Of a stretch of DNA of 17,410 bases, positions 1-5,926 are shown piece after piece. Location: NCBI GenBank assembly GCA_030431185.1, contig JAUIJO010000035.1, positions 1 to 17,410 of the forward strand, read 5' to 3'. The number at the start of each line of letters is the position of its first letter. Position 1 is the first letter of the stretch. The notes below the pieces were generated by a model, which was given only the letters and a program-made list of their open reading frames with translations, was not told the DNA's origin and ran no database searches. The position numbers and the translations under genes are program-made. Source of the DNA: Gammaproteobacteria bacterium (lineage in GTDB: Bacteria > Pseudomonadota > Gammaproteobacteria > Xanthomonadales > Xanthomonadaceae).

Positions 1-35
1 CGCGCCAACTCTTCGATGCTTTTCGAGCGTCCCAT
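1..35 (-). CDS. 5' end of an unidentified gene, possibly a LacI-type regulator (runs off the window)
   Basis: Only the first 12 codons are present (MGRSKSIEELAR). The ATG at 35-33 has a strong Shine-Dalgarno, AAAGGAG, at 48-42 with six bases of spacing, so this is a real start. The N-terminus resembles the beginning of LacI-family DNA-binding domains, where an IxxLAR helix precedes the GVSxxTVSR recognition helix, but the diagnostic residues lie outside the window. Support for that reading is indirect: two AGCGCT cores, typical of LacI-family operators, lie about 80-100 bp upstream. The gene lies downstream of the small HTH gene on the same strand, with 118 bp between them. The product is unknown; LacI is a tentative inference. 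Confidence 0.6.
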   Translation of the reverse strand, partial: MGRSKSIEELA

Positions 36-114
36 GTTTCACTCCTTTGACTGGTCGATGCCCCGGACGGGACACCTTCGCCAGTCTCCCGGCCTCGCTC
101 GCGGCGGCACAAGC

Positions 115-137
115 GAAAGCGCTTGAATAGCGCTCTT
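115..137. promoter_or_regulatory. Tandem AGCGCT operator-like sites upstream of the leftmost gene
   Basis: Two palindromic AGCGCT cores (118-123 and 129-134) have centres 11 bp apart, one helical turn. The first sits in the wider palindrome AAAGCGCTT (116-124). A central CpG flanked by A/T arms is the usual form of LacI-family operators. The sites lie between the HTH gene and the gene starting at 35. They are seen directly; their operator role is inferred. Confidence 0.35.
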
Positions 138-142
138 TTGCG

Positions 143-157
143 TTGAGTGCCGCTCAA
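143..157. promoter_or_regulatory. Inverted repeat TTGAG-N5-CTCAA at the end of the HTH gene
   Basis: A perfect 5-bp dyad with a 5-bp spacer overlaps the stop codon of the HTH gene (156-154). A related but less symmetrical copy, TTGAATAGCGCTCTT, lies exactly 20 bp away at 123-137; both fit TTGARTRSCGCTC. Two similar 15-bp sites two helical turns apart suggest a regulator binding site controlling the gene that starts at 35. The neighbouring Cro/CI-like protein is an obvious candidate ligand, but that is inference. Confidence 0.3.
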
Positions 158-477
158 CCGCGCGAATCGAGCTCGCGCAACAGCAGGCTCAGGTGCCGTC
201 GGGTGCTTTCCCGCAGGGCGGGCAATGGCGGGGAACCGGAGGCAATGCCCCGGCGTGCGCCCACGTCCATGCCGCCCCTTCCCAGCAACAGCCAGTCGGC
301 GGACACCTCCAGGTACTCGCACAAGGCGATCGCGTTGGCCAGGCTCATCGGTCCGCCCTGGCACCAGCGCGACACCGCGCCCTCGGTCACGCCCAACGCC
401 GCCGCAAGGACGCAGTGCTTGCCGACGCCCCGCCGGACCATGGCCGTGCGGATCCTTCGTCCCCTGTCGGTCGGCAT
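154..477 (-). CDS. Small Cro/CI-type helix-turn-helix regulator
   Basis: This is a 107-aa protein consisting of little more than an HTH_3-like domain. The segment LAAALGVTEGAVSRWCQGG (about residues 23-41) is the turn and recognition helix, and LANAIALCEYLEVSADWLLLG (about 45-65) gives the remaining helices. That final pattern is typical of P22-C2/CI-like repressors and xenobiotic-response-element proteins. The ATG at 477 is chosen because AAGGAG lies ten bases upstream, whereas the ATG at 498 and the longer frame to 624 have no such site and give low-complexity Arg/Ala sequence. The Arg-rich C-terminal tail has no recognised domain. It probably regulates transcription, perhaps of the downstream gene whose upstream dyads touch its stop codon. 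No phage genes are visible beside it, so a prophage origin is not supported. Confidence 0.75.
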   Translation of the reverse strand: MPTDRGRRIRTAMVRRGVGKHCVLAAALGVTEGAVSRWCQGGPMSLANAIALCEYLEVSADWLLLGRGGMDVGARRGIASGSPPLPALRESTRRHLSLLLRELDSRG

Positions 478-698
478 CGTGTCGCGGCTCCTTCGCATCC
501 CTGCGGCCGGCGCGACGACGGTCGTCGCGAGGGCGGCGTTGACCTGATAGCGTCGTGCAGGCGCACGCCGTGAACCCGGGATGCCGGAAACGTGACAGCG
601 CCCTGGAGTGGCGGCGGCATCCACCTGTTCCAGGACACCGGTCGAGCCCGCGACGGGACCCTGCGAACAGGCGCGGGCCTGGGCGCGTCGCGGTGCGC

Positions 699-715
699 GC
701 GGCGAATCACGCCGC
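699..715 (-). terminator. Possible 3' hairpin after hslU
   Basis: GCGGCG-AATCA-CGCCGC forms a perfect 6-bp stem about 17-34 bases beyond the hslU stop. No U-tract follows on the minus strand, so it may be a weak terminator or an mRNA 3'-end stabiliser rather than a classical intrinsic terminator. The rest of 478-732, between the HTH gene and hslU, shows no other gene. Confidence 0.3.
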
Positions 716-732
716 CCCGCGACGGGCTGGCG

Positions 733-2121
733 CTAGAGGATGTATCGGCTCAGGTCGGGGTCCTGCACCAGTTCGCCCAGGTGCTCGTCGACATAGGCGC
801 GGTCGATGACGACGGACTGGCCATCGCGGTCGGGGGCCTCGTAGCTCAGCACGTCGAGCAGGCGCTCGAGCACGGTGTGCAGGCGACGCGCGCCGATGTT
901 CTCCTGGCGCTCGTTGACCGTGGCGGCGATCTCGGCGAGGCGGTCGATCGCGTCGTCGGTGAACGTGAGTCCCAGGCCCTCGGTCTTCATCAGCTCAACG
1001 TACTGCGTCGTCAGCGCGGCCCGCGGCTCGGTGAGTATGCGGACGAAGTCGTCCTTGCTCAGCGCGCCCAGTTCGACGCGGATCGGGAAGCGCCCCTGCA
1101 GCTCGGGGATCAGGTCGCTGGGCTTGGCCAGGTGGAAGGCGCCCGATGCGATGAACAGGATGTGGTCGGTCTTGACCGAGCCGTACTTCGTGCTCACGGT
1201 CGAACCCTCGACCAGCGGCAGGAGGTCGCGCTGCACGCCCTCGCGGCTGACGTCGCCGCCGCCCACGTTCTCGCCGCGCTTGGCGACCTTGTCGATCTCG
1301 TCGATGAAGACGATGCCGTGCTGTTCGCAGGCCTCGATCGCGGCTTCGCGGACCTCGTCCTCGTTGACCAGGCGGCCGGCCTCGTCCTCGATCAGCTGCT
1401 TGCGCGCGGCCTTGATCGGCAGGGTCTTCTTGTGCGTCTTGCCGCCGGACACCTGCGAGAACATCTGCCGCAACTGCTGGCCCATCTCCTCCATCCCGGG
1501 CGGCGCCATGATGTCGACGCCGACGTTGACCGCGGCCTCGATCTCGATCTCGCGTTCGTCGAGCTCGCCGGCGCGCAACTGGCGGCGCAGCTTGGTGCGG
1601 GTGGCGTCGTCCGGGGCATTGGACTGGGCGGACGGCTCGTCCTTCGCCGCCTCGGCCACGCTGAAGCCGAACGAGGTCGCGTTGCCGCTGCGGCGCGGCA
1701 GCAGCGCGTCGAGGATGCGATCCTCCGCGCGCTCCTCGGCCTGGGTGCGCACCCGCGCCTTGGCCTGCTCGCGATAGAGCTTCACGGCGGTGTCGGCGAG
1801 GTCGCGGATGATCTGCTCGACGTCCTTGCCGACGTAGCCGACCTCGGTGAAGCGCGTCGCCTCCACCTTCACGAAGGGCGCGTTGGCCAGGGTCGCCAGG
1901 CGACGTGCGATCTCGGTCTTGCCGACGCCGGTCGGCCCGATCATCAGGATGTTCTTGGGCATGACCTCGTCGCGCAGCGCGTCGTCGAGCTGCGCGCGCC
2001 GCCAGCGGTTCCGCAGTGCGATGGCGACCGCCCGCTTGGCCGCATGCTGGCCGACGATGTGGCGGTCGAGCGCCTGCACGATCTCGCGCGGGGTCATGGT
2101 GGCTGAGGTGTGATTGGTCAT
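733..2121 (-). CDS. hslU: HslU, ATPase subunit of the HslVU protease
   Basis: This AAA+ unfoldase feeds substrates to the HslV peptidase in the cytoplasm. The 462-aa product is slightly longer than E. coli HslU (443 aa). It shows the MTPREIV N-terminus, Walker A GPTGVGKT (residues 62-69), the pore loop GYVG (95-98), a variable I-domain (about 110-240), Walker B VFIDEIDK (271-278), the GRFPIRVEL region with the arginine-finger neighbourhood (343-351), sensor-2 GARRLHTVLERLL (410-422) and the C-terminal DLSRYIL that docks into HslV. The start is uncertain: the ATG at 2121 and the ATG at 2097 (MTPREIV) both lack a clear Shine-Dalgarno. The N-terminal extension MTNHTSAT is partly written by a short heptad repeat. 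hslV lies 95 bp upstream on the same strand, and the two are presumably co-transcribed. Confidence 0.98.
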   Translation of the reverse strand: MTNHTSATMTPREIVQALDRHIVGQHAAKRAVAIALRNRWRRAQLDDALRDEVMPKNILMIGPTGVGKTEIARRLATLANAPFVKVEATRFTEVGYVGKDVEQIIRDLADTAVKLYREQAKARVRTQAEERAEDRILDALLPRRSGNATSFGFSVAEAAKDEPSAQSNAPDDATRTKLRRQLRAGELDEREIEIEAAVNVGVDIMAPPGMEEMGQQLRQMFSQVSGGKTHKKTLPIKAARKQLIEDEAGRLVNEDEVREAAIEACEQHGIVFIDEIDKVAKRGENVGGGDVSREGVQRDLLPLVEGSTVSTKYGSVKTDHILFIASGAFHLAKPSDLIPELQGRFPIRVELGALSKDDFVRILTEPRAALTTQYVELMKTEGLGLTFTDDAIDRLAEIAATVNERQENIGARRLHTVLERLLDVLSYEAPDRDGQSVVIDRAYVDEHLGELVQDPDLSRYIL

Positions 2122-2144
2122 TTGTGATTCGCGATTCGTGATTG
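2110..2144. repeat. GTGATTS heptad repeats across the hslU start
   Basis: GTGATTC (2124-2130), GCGATTC (2131-2137) and GTGATTG (2138-2144) are contiguous heptads, and a fourth copy, GTGATTG, lies at 2110-2116 inside the first codons of hslU. Short ATTCG-type repeats of this kind are, as I recall, frequent between genes in Xanthomonadaceae. Here they lie where a ribosome binding site would be expected. Confidence 0.6.
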
Positions 2145-2170
2145 GGGGTGGGGTAGTCGACTCGACCAGG

Positions 2171-2210
2171 GAGGGGTGGTGGCCGCGCTTGCGAAGCGCA
2201 CATCACCCTC
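2171..2210 (-). other. Strong hairpin between hslV and hslU
   Basis: The inner perfect stem GCGCTT-GCG-AAGCGC (2185-2199) is continued by nearly complementary outer arms GAGGGGTGGTG (2171-2181) and CATCACCCTC (2201-2210). It sits 7 bases after the hslV stop. No U-tract follows on the minus strand, so processing, stabilisation of the hslV message or partial attenuation is more likely than full termination. Confidence 0.5.
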
Positions 2211-2216
2211 CACGGA

Positions 2217-2768
2217 TCACAACTCCTCGACCACCACGTTGCGGTTGGTGTAGATGCAGACGTCGCCGGCGATGTTGATCGCCTCCGTCGCGATGGCACG
2301 TGCGTCGAGCGCGGTGTGCGCGAGCAGCGCGCGGGCGGCGGAGAGCGCGTACATGCCGCCGGAGCCGATGGCGATGATGCCGTCCTCGGGTTCGATCACG
2401 TCGCCGGTACCGCTGATGACCAGCGAGGTGTCCTTGTCGGCGACCGCGAGCAGGGCTTCGAGCTTCCCCAGCCGGCGCTCGGTGCGCCAGTCCTTTGCCA
2501 TCTCGACGGCGGCGCGCGCCAGCTGGCCGTGCTTCTCGAGCTTGGCTTCGAACAACTCGAACAGGGTGAAGGCATCGGCGGCGGCGCCGGCGAATCCGGC
2601 CAGCACCTGGTTGTCGCGGCCCAGCCTGCGCACCTTGCGTGCATTGGATTTCATCACGGTGTGGCCCAGCGTGACCTGGCCGTCGCCGGCCACGGCGACG
2701 CGGCCATCGCGGCGCACCGACACGATGGTGGTGGCGTGGAAAACGTGGGGGTTCTGGCTGGGATCCAT
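2217..2768 (-). CDS. hslV: HslV, peptidase subunit of the HslVU protease
   Basis: This is the proteasome-beta-like threonine peptidase that degrades proteins unfolded by HslU. The 183-aa product starts at the ATG at 2768, with GGAG seven bases upstream; the longer in-frame start at 2813 lacks this. The order is MDPSQNPHVFHA, then the mature N-terminus TTIVSVRR, then the AGDGQVTLG loop, the core ADAFTLFELFEAKLE (about 75-89) and IAIGSGGMYA. E. coli HslV begins MTTIV, so only Met removal exposes its catalytic Thr. Here 12 residues precede Thr13, so propeptide processing is needed. The FHATTI junction and the short VVVEEL C-terminus resemble B. subtilis CodW/ClpQ. It lies between xerC and hslU, as in the Bacillus cod operon. 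A sigma-32-like promoter candidate lies just upstream. Confidence 0.98.
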   Translation of the reverse strand: MDPSQNPHVFHATTIVSVRRDGRVAVAGDGQVTLGHTVMKSNARKVRRLGRDNQVLAGFAGAAADAFTLFELFEAKLEKHGQLARAAVEMAKDWRTERRLGKLEALLAVADKDTSLVISGTGDVIEPEDGIIAIGSGGMYALSAARALLAHTALDARAIATEAINIAGDVCIYTNRNVVVEEL

Positions 2769-2793
2769 CGCAGTCTCCGGGGTCGAATCGACT

Positions 2794-2822
2794 GGATGGG
2801 GTCGACCGGACACGGGGACAAG
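2794..2822 (-). promoter_or_regulatory. Candidate heat-shock (sigma-32-type) promoter for hslVU
   Basis: On the minus strand, CTTGTCC (2822-2816), a 14-bp spacer and CCCCATCC (2801-2794) lie in the 84-bp gap between xerC and hslV. The sigma-32 consensus is CTTGAAA, 13-17 bp, CCCCATnT. The -10 matches all but the last fixed base and the -35 matches its CTTG half. The predicted start is near 2787, leaving a leader of about 19 bases that contains the hslV Shine-Dalgarno. Confidence 0.5.
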
Positions 2823-2852
2823 GGCAGGCAGGGCGCCGTTCAGGCGCGATCC

Positions 2853-3740
2853 TCAGTCGTCTTCGTCCGGCGTGCGTCGCCGCGCGCGCGGATGCGCGTC
2901 GTCGTACACGCGCGCCAGGTGCTGGTAGTCCAGGTGCGTGTAGATCTGCGTGGTGGCGATGTCGGCGTGGCCGAGCAGCTCCTGCACGCCGCGCAGGTCG
3001 CCGGAGGACTCCAGGATATGGCTGGCGAAGGAGTGGCGCAGCAGGTGCGGATGGACGCGCTTGAACAGGCCCTGTTGTTGCGCCAGCTTGCGCAAGCGCA
3101 GTTGCACCGCGCGCGGCGTGATGGGCCCGTTGCGGCCGGGGAACACCGGGTCGCCCTCGCCCGCCGCACCGGACGCACGCCAGTCGGCCAGCGCGGCGCG
3201 CGCGTGCGAGCCCAGCGGCACGCTGCGCTGCTTGTTGCCCTTGCCGAGCACGGTCACCAGGCCGTCGTCCAGGTCGAGGTCGCGCCAGCGAAGCGCGCAC
3301 AGTTCCGACAAGCGCAGGCCGGAGGAATAGAACAGCTCGAGGAGGGCACGGTCGCGCCGTCCCAGCGGGGCATCGGTGGGCACCTCGACCAGGGCCTTGG
3401 CCTCATCCGGATCGAGCACCTGCGGCAACTTGCGTGGCGCCTTGGGAGCGCGGATGGCGGCGGCCGGACTCGCCGCGATCCGCCCCTGCCTCAGCAGCCA
3501 GCCGTAGAAACTGCGGCAGGCCGAGAGGCGGCGCTGCAGGCTCTTGGGCGACAGCCCGCGACGGTGCTCGGCGGCGATGAAGCCGCGCAGCTGCCCGGCA
3601 TCGAGTGCCGGCACGTCGAGCGCATGGGTCGTCGCCCATGCGCACAGGGCCTCCAGGTCGCGGCGATAGGCATCGAGCGTGTGTGCCGACGCCCGCCGCT
3701 CGACGGCGAGGTGGGCGAGGAAGTCGTCGATGGCGCTCAT
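2853..3740 (-). CDS. xerC: XerC tyrosine recombinase
   Basis: XerC acts with XerD at the dif site to resolve chromosome dimers at division. The 295-aa length is typical (E. coli 298). The N-terminal SAM-like core-binding domain spans about residues 1-85 (FLAHLAVERRASAHTLDAY) and the catalytic domain about 105-285. All expected catalytic residues are visible: Arg143 in SSGLRLSEL, Lys167 in GKGNKQR, His232 and Arg235 in HLLRHSFASH, His258 in LLGHADIATTQ, and nucleophile Tyr267 in IYTHL. The ATG at 3740 is 29 bp after the DUF484 stop. Its ribosome site is weak (GGGGAT), suggesting reliance on upstream transcription. The dapF-DUF484-xerC neighbourhood is conserved in gammaproteobacteria and favours XerC over XerD or an integron/phage integrase. 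The C-terminus is a short Arg/Asp-rich tail. Confidence 0.95.
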   Translation of the reverse strand: MSAIDDFLAHLAVERRASAHTLDAYRRDLEALCAWATTHALDVPALDAGQLRGFIAAEHRRGLSPKSLQRRLSACRSFYGWLLRQGRIAASPAAAIRAPKAPRKLPQVLDPDEAKALVEVPTDAPLGRRDRALLELFYSSGLRLSELCALRWRDLDLDDGLVTVLGKGNKQRSVPLGSHARAALADWRASGAAGEGDPVFPGRNGPITPRAVQLRLRKLAQQQGLFKRVHPHLLRHSFASHILESSGDLRGVQELLGHADIATTQIYTHLDYQHLARVYDDAHPRARRRTPDEDD

Positions 3741-3769
3741 GGTCGTCGATCCCCGTCCCGGGGGCTGCG

Positions 3770-4447
3770 TCAGTCGCGCTCGTACCGCTGCAGGGCAGCC
3801 ACGAGGGCCTCGCCCATCATGCGCAGGAACAGCGTGCCCATGCCCGGGAAGAAACGGTTGGCGTCATGGCTGCCGACCGCGACCAGGCCCACGCCCGGCA
3901 AGGGCAGCAGGGCAGACGACTGCACCTCCTCCACGCGCGCGCCGTACAGCAGCGCGTTCTTCTCGGGCTGCAGGCGGCCGCAGATCGGTTCGCCATCGGC
4001 CAGGCAATCCTTGAACGGCGACAGCGCGGGCGCATCGGCGGGCACCACCTGCAACCAGTCGGCGCCATCGATTCCCGCCACCGGTGCATGCACCACCACC
4101 CGCACGAGGTCGCCGCTGAACTCCTCCGACAGCGTCGCCGCCATCGCACGCAGGGTGTCGGCCGCGCTCTCCTGCCGCATCAACGCCAGCGCGAGCTGGT
4201 GGGTGCGCACCGCGAGGCGCTCGTTTTCCTGGGCATTGGCGAACAGCTCCTGCAGGCGCCGGGACAGTTCGCGGTTCTTGTCGCGCAGGACGTCCAGCTG
4301 GTAGCTGGCGAGCGAAGCCGCCGACCCTTCGTCGCGCGGCACGACCAGGCTGACCGCCAGGTCCGGGAACTGCCGCAGGAAGTTCGGGTGCCTGCGAAGC
4401 CAGGCCGCCACTTCGTGCGCGCCCAGCTTCTCCTCGATCTCATTCAT
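3770..4447 (-). CDS. DUF484 (YigA-like) protein
   Basis: This is a 225-aa DUF484-family protein, a GAF-like cytoplasmic protein of unknown function regularly encoded between dapF and xerC. Visible features are the N-terminal helix VAAWLRRHPNFLRQFPDL, a likely coiled coil (about residues 50-80, LDVLRDKNRELSRRLQELFANAQENERL) and the C-terminal GAF-like half with LPLPGVGLVAVGSHDANRFF. It overlaps the end of dapF. AAGGAG inside the last dapF codons is six bases from a GTG (4450) and nine bases from the adjacent ATG (4447). I chose the ATG, but GTG, adding one residue, is equally possible. The overlap implies translational coupling to dapF. No enzymatic residues are recognised. Confidence 0.92.
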   Translation of the reverse strand: MNEIEEKLGAHEVAAWLRRHPNFLRQFPDLAVSLVVPRDEGSAASLASYQLDVLRDKNRELSRRLQELFANAQENERLAVRTHQLALALMRQESAADTLRAMAATLSEEFSGDLVRVVVHAPVAGIDGADWLQVVPADAPALSPFKDCLADGEPICGRLQPEKNALLYGARVEEVQSSALLPLPGVGLVAVGSHDANRFFPGMGTLFLRMMGEALVAALQRYERD

Positions 4448-5300
4448 CACGCCACTCTCCTTCGAATACGAACGTGGCCGGGCCGGTCATCGACACCGGT
4501 GCGCCGTCGGCCGTCCACTCGATCCCCAATGTACCGCCCGGCAACTCGACGTCGACGCGACGATCCACCCGCCCGCGCGCCGCCAGTACCGCCACGGCCG
4601 CGCATGCGCCGCTGCCGCAGGCCAGCGTCTCGCCGACGCCCCGCTCGAACACGCGCAGGCGGATCCGGTCGCGGGCGACGACCTGGGCGAAACCGACATT
4701 GACCGACTCCGGGAACACGGGGTCGCGCTGGAGGGCCGGGCCGACGGTCGCGACCGGCGCCTCGTCGATGTCGTCCACCTCGACCACCGCGTGCGGGTTG
4801 CCCATGGACACGGCGCCAAAGCGCGGCAGCGCGGCGTCGACGGCGGCGTACCGGTCCTGCGGATCGGCCGGTCCCGCCATCGGGATCGAAGCGGGGCTGA
4901 ACTCGGGCGGGCCCATGTCGACCGTGTAGCGGTCGCGGCCCACGCGCGTCACCGCGTGGCGACCCGCCGGACTGTCGAGATTGAAGCGCTCCCCCGATGC
5001 CGCCCCGTCGCGCACGAGCCAGGCAGCCACGCATCGGGCGCCATTGCCGCATTGCCGGGAGGCGCTGCCATCGGCATTCCAGATACCGTAGGCGGCGACG
5101 GCACCGGGCGAGCCCGCGTCCTCGATCGTCAGGATCTGGTCGCAGCCCACCCCGGCGTGGCGGTCGGCGAGGGCGCGGCACAGCGCCGCCGGGGGCGACG
5201 GCCGCCCGCCCCTCAGGTCCAGCACCACGAAGTCGTTGCCGGCACCGTGCATCTTGCTGAAACGCAGGCCGGCCCCGTCGCGCGCCCCGGGCGCGCTCAT
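4440..5300 (-). CDS. dapF: Diaminopimelate epimerase DapF
   Basis: DapF interconverts LL- and meso-diaminopimelate in lysine and peptidoglycan synthesis in the cytoplasm without a cofactor. The 286-aa protein has the family N-terminus FSKMHGAGNDFVVLD and both catalytic cysteines: Cys84 in RQCGNGARC and Cys228 in ETLACGSGAC. These are the general acid/base pair of the two mirror-image domains. MGNPHAVV (166-173) is also diagnostic. The start at 5300 overlaps the lptM stop as ATGA. This adds about 11 residues (MSAPGARDGAG) before the usual LRFSKMHG start, and no better internal start exists except Met17, which would cut the conserved KMHGAGNDF motif. Its 3' end carries the ribosome site of the DUF484 gene. 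Confidence 0.98.
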   Translation of the reverse strand: MSAPGARDGAGLRFSKMHGAGNDFVVLDLRGGRPSPPAALCRALADRHAGVGCDQILTIEDAGSPGAVAAYGIWNADGSASRQCGNGARCVAAWLVRDGAASGERFNLDSPAGRHAVTRVGRDRYTVDMGPPEFSPASIPMAGPADPQDRYAAVDAALPRFGAVSMGNPHAVVEVDDIDEAPVATVGPALQRDPVFPESVNVGFAQVVARDRIRLRVFERGVGETLACGSGACAAVAVLAARGRVDRRVDVELPGGTLGIEWTADGAPVSMTGPATFVFEGEWRDE

Positions 5301-5500
5301 TGCCCCTGGGACCCGTCGCCCTCCTCCGGGACGGGCGCCTCGGGCAGGCCGTCTTCGTCCACCGGATCGGCAGCGGGTGCCGTCTCGGGCATCTCGATCA
5401 CCGGCGCCTCGACCGGCGCCTGGACCAGCGGTCCCTTGTTGCCGCAGGCCACGAGGGCGAGCGACAGGAGCATCATCGACATGGCTGTGCGTGCGTTCAT
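5297..5500 (-). CDS. lptM: LptM (YifL-like) lipoprotein
   Basis: This small outer-membrane lipoprotein helps mature the LptD/LptE LPS translocon in E. coli. The 67-aa precursor has a short signal sequence (MMLLSLALVA, residues 9-18) and the lipobox LVAC with Cys19 as lipidation site. The family-specific CGNKGPL follows immediately (E. coli has CGLKGPL-type). The rest is a Pro/Glu-rich tail of low complexity. Adjacency to dapF matches the usual gene order, and its stop overlaps the dapF start (ATGA). There is no Shine-Dalgarno before the ATG at 5500; instead a promoter is placed so that transcription should begin at or next to the A of the ATG. Some genomes annotate this as a hypothetical lipoprotein. 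Confidence 0.88.
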   Translation of the reverse strand: MNARTAMSMMLLSLALVACGNKGPLVQAPVEAPVIEMPETAPAADPVDEDGLPEAPVPEEGDGSQGQ

Positions 5501-5506
5501 GGCGGC

Positions 5507-5535
5507 AGTGTAGCCCGCCCTACCGGCACTGCGAA
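5507..5535 (-). promoter_or_regulatory. lptM-dapF-xerC block promoter, positioned for a leaderless mRNA
   Basis: On the minus strand, TTCGCA (5535-5530), a 17-bp spacer and TACACT (5512-5507) match sigma-70 boxes at four of six positions each. Only six bases separate the -10 from the lptM ATG, so the predicted +1 is the A of ATG. The -35 begins two bases after the stop codon of the preceding DUF454 gene. Confidence 0.5.
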
Positions 5536-5537
5536 GC

Positions 5538-5924
5538 TCATTCCGGGGGCGGTTCAGGCCGCCGCCACAGCCAGATCGCGACCGCCGCCATGATCGCGGT
5601 GCCCGTCGCGGCCATCCACGGGCGCGGGGCGGTCAGGAACATGATCGCCGCGCAGACCGCCATCATCACCGTCGCCAGGACCTTGGCCCGGCGGCTGACG
5701 GCACCGTGGGCCTCCCAGTCGCGGATCATCGGTCCGAACCGGCGGTCCCCGAGCAGGCGCCGGTGCAGCTTGTCGGAACCCCGGGCCGCCGCGAACGCCG
5801 ACAGCAGCACGAAGGGCACCGTCGGCAGGCCCGGCAGGACGACGCCGACCAGCCCCAGCGCGAGGCTGGCATACGCCAGCAACCACCACGCCCAGCGGAA
5901 CCCGGGAGCGCGCGGCGGCGACAC
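5538..5924 (-). CDS. DUF454 (YbaN-like) inner-membrane protein
   Basis: This 128-aa protein closely resembles the YbaN family (about 125 aa). The hallmark GVVLPGLPTVPF (residues 27-38) joins two N-terminal membrane segments (about 12-30 and 35-48). The loop FGPMIRDWEAHGAVSRRAK (63-81) is the second family signature, and two more helices follow (about 82-98 and 103-120), ending in a Pro-rich tail. The likely start is the GTG at 5924, with GGGGAG five bases upstream; a GTG at 5930 overlaps the esterase stop but is too close to that site. It is coupled to the esterase upstream. The molecular role of the family is not established. Confidence 0.88.
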   Translation of the reverse strand: MSPPRAPGFRWAWWLLAYASLALGLVGVVLPGLPTVPFVLLSAFAAARGSDKLHRRLLGDRRFGPMIRDWEAHGAVSRRAKVLATVMMAVCAAIMFLTAPRPWMAATGTAIMAAVAIWLWRRPEPPPE

Positions 5925-5926
5925 GA

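Noticed and set aside
154..477. HTH protein considered as part of a toxin-antitoxin pair or prophage repressor.
   Set aside because: No toxin-sized partner is adjacent on either side within the window and no phage genes are visible.
592..2106. Long plus-strand open frame opposite hslU (504 codons).
   Set aside because: It mirrors hslU codon for codon, is rich in Leu/Ala/Asp/Val without motifs, and hslU is certain.
2853..3740. Tyrosine recombinase considered as a phage or island integrase.
   Set aside because: Its length, neighbourhood (dapF, DUF484, hslVU) and sequence fit housekeeping XerC; no att-like repeats or tRNA are seen.
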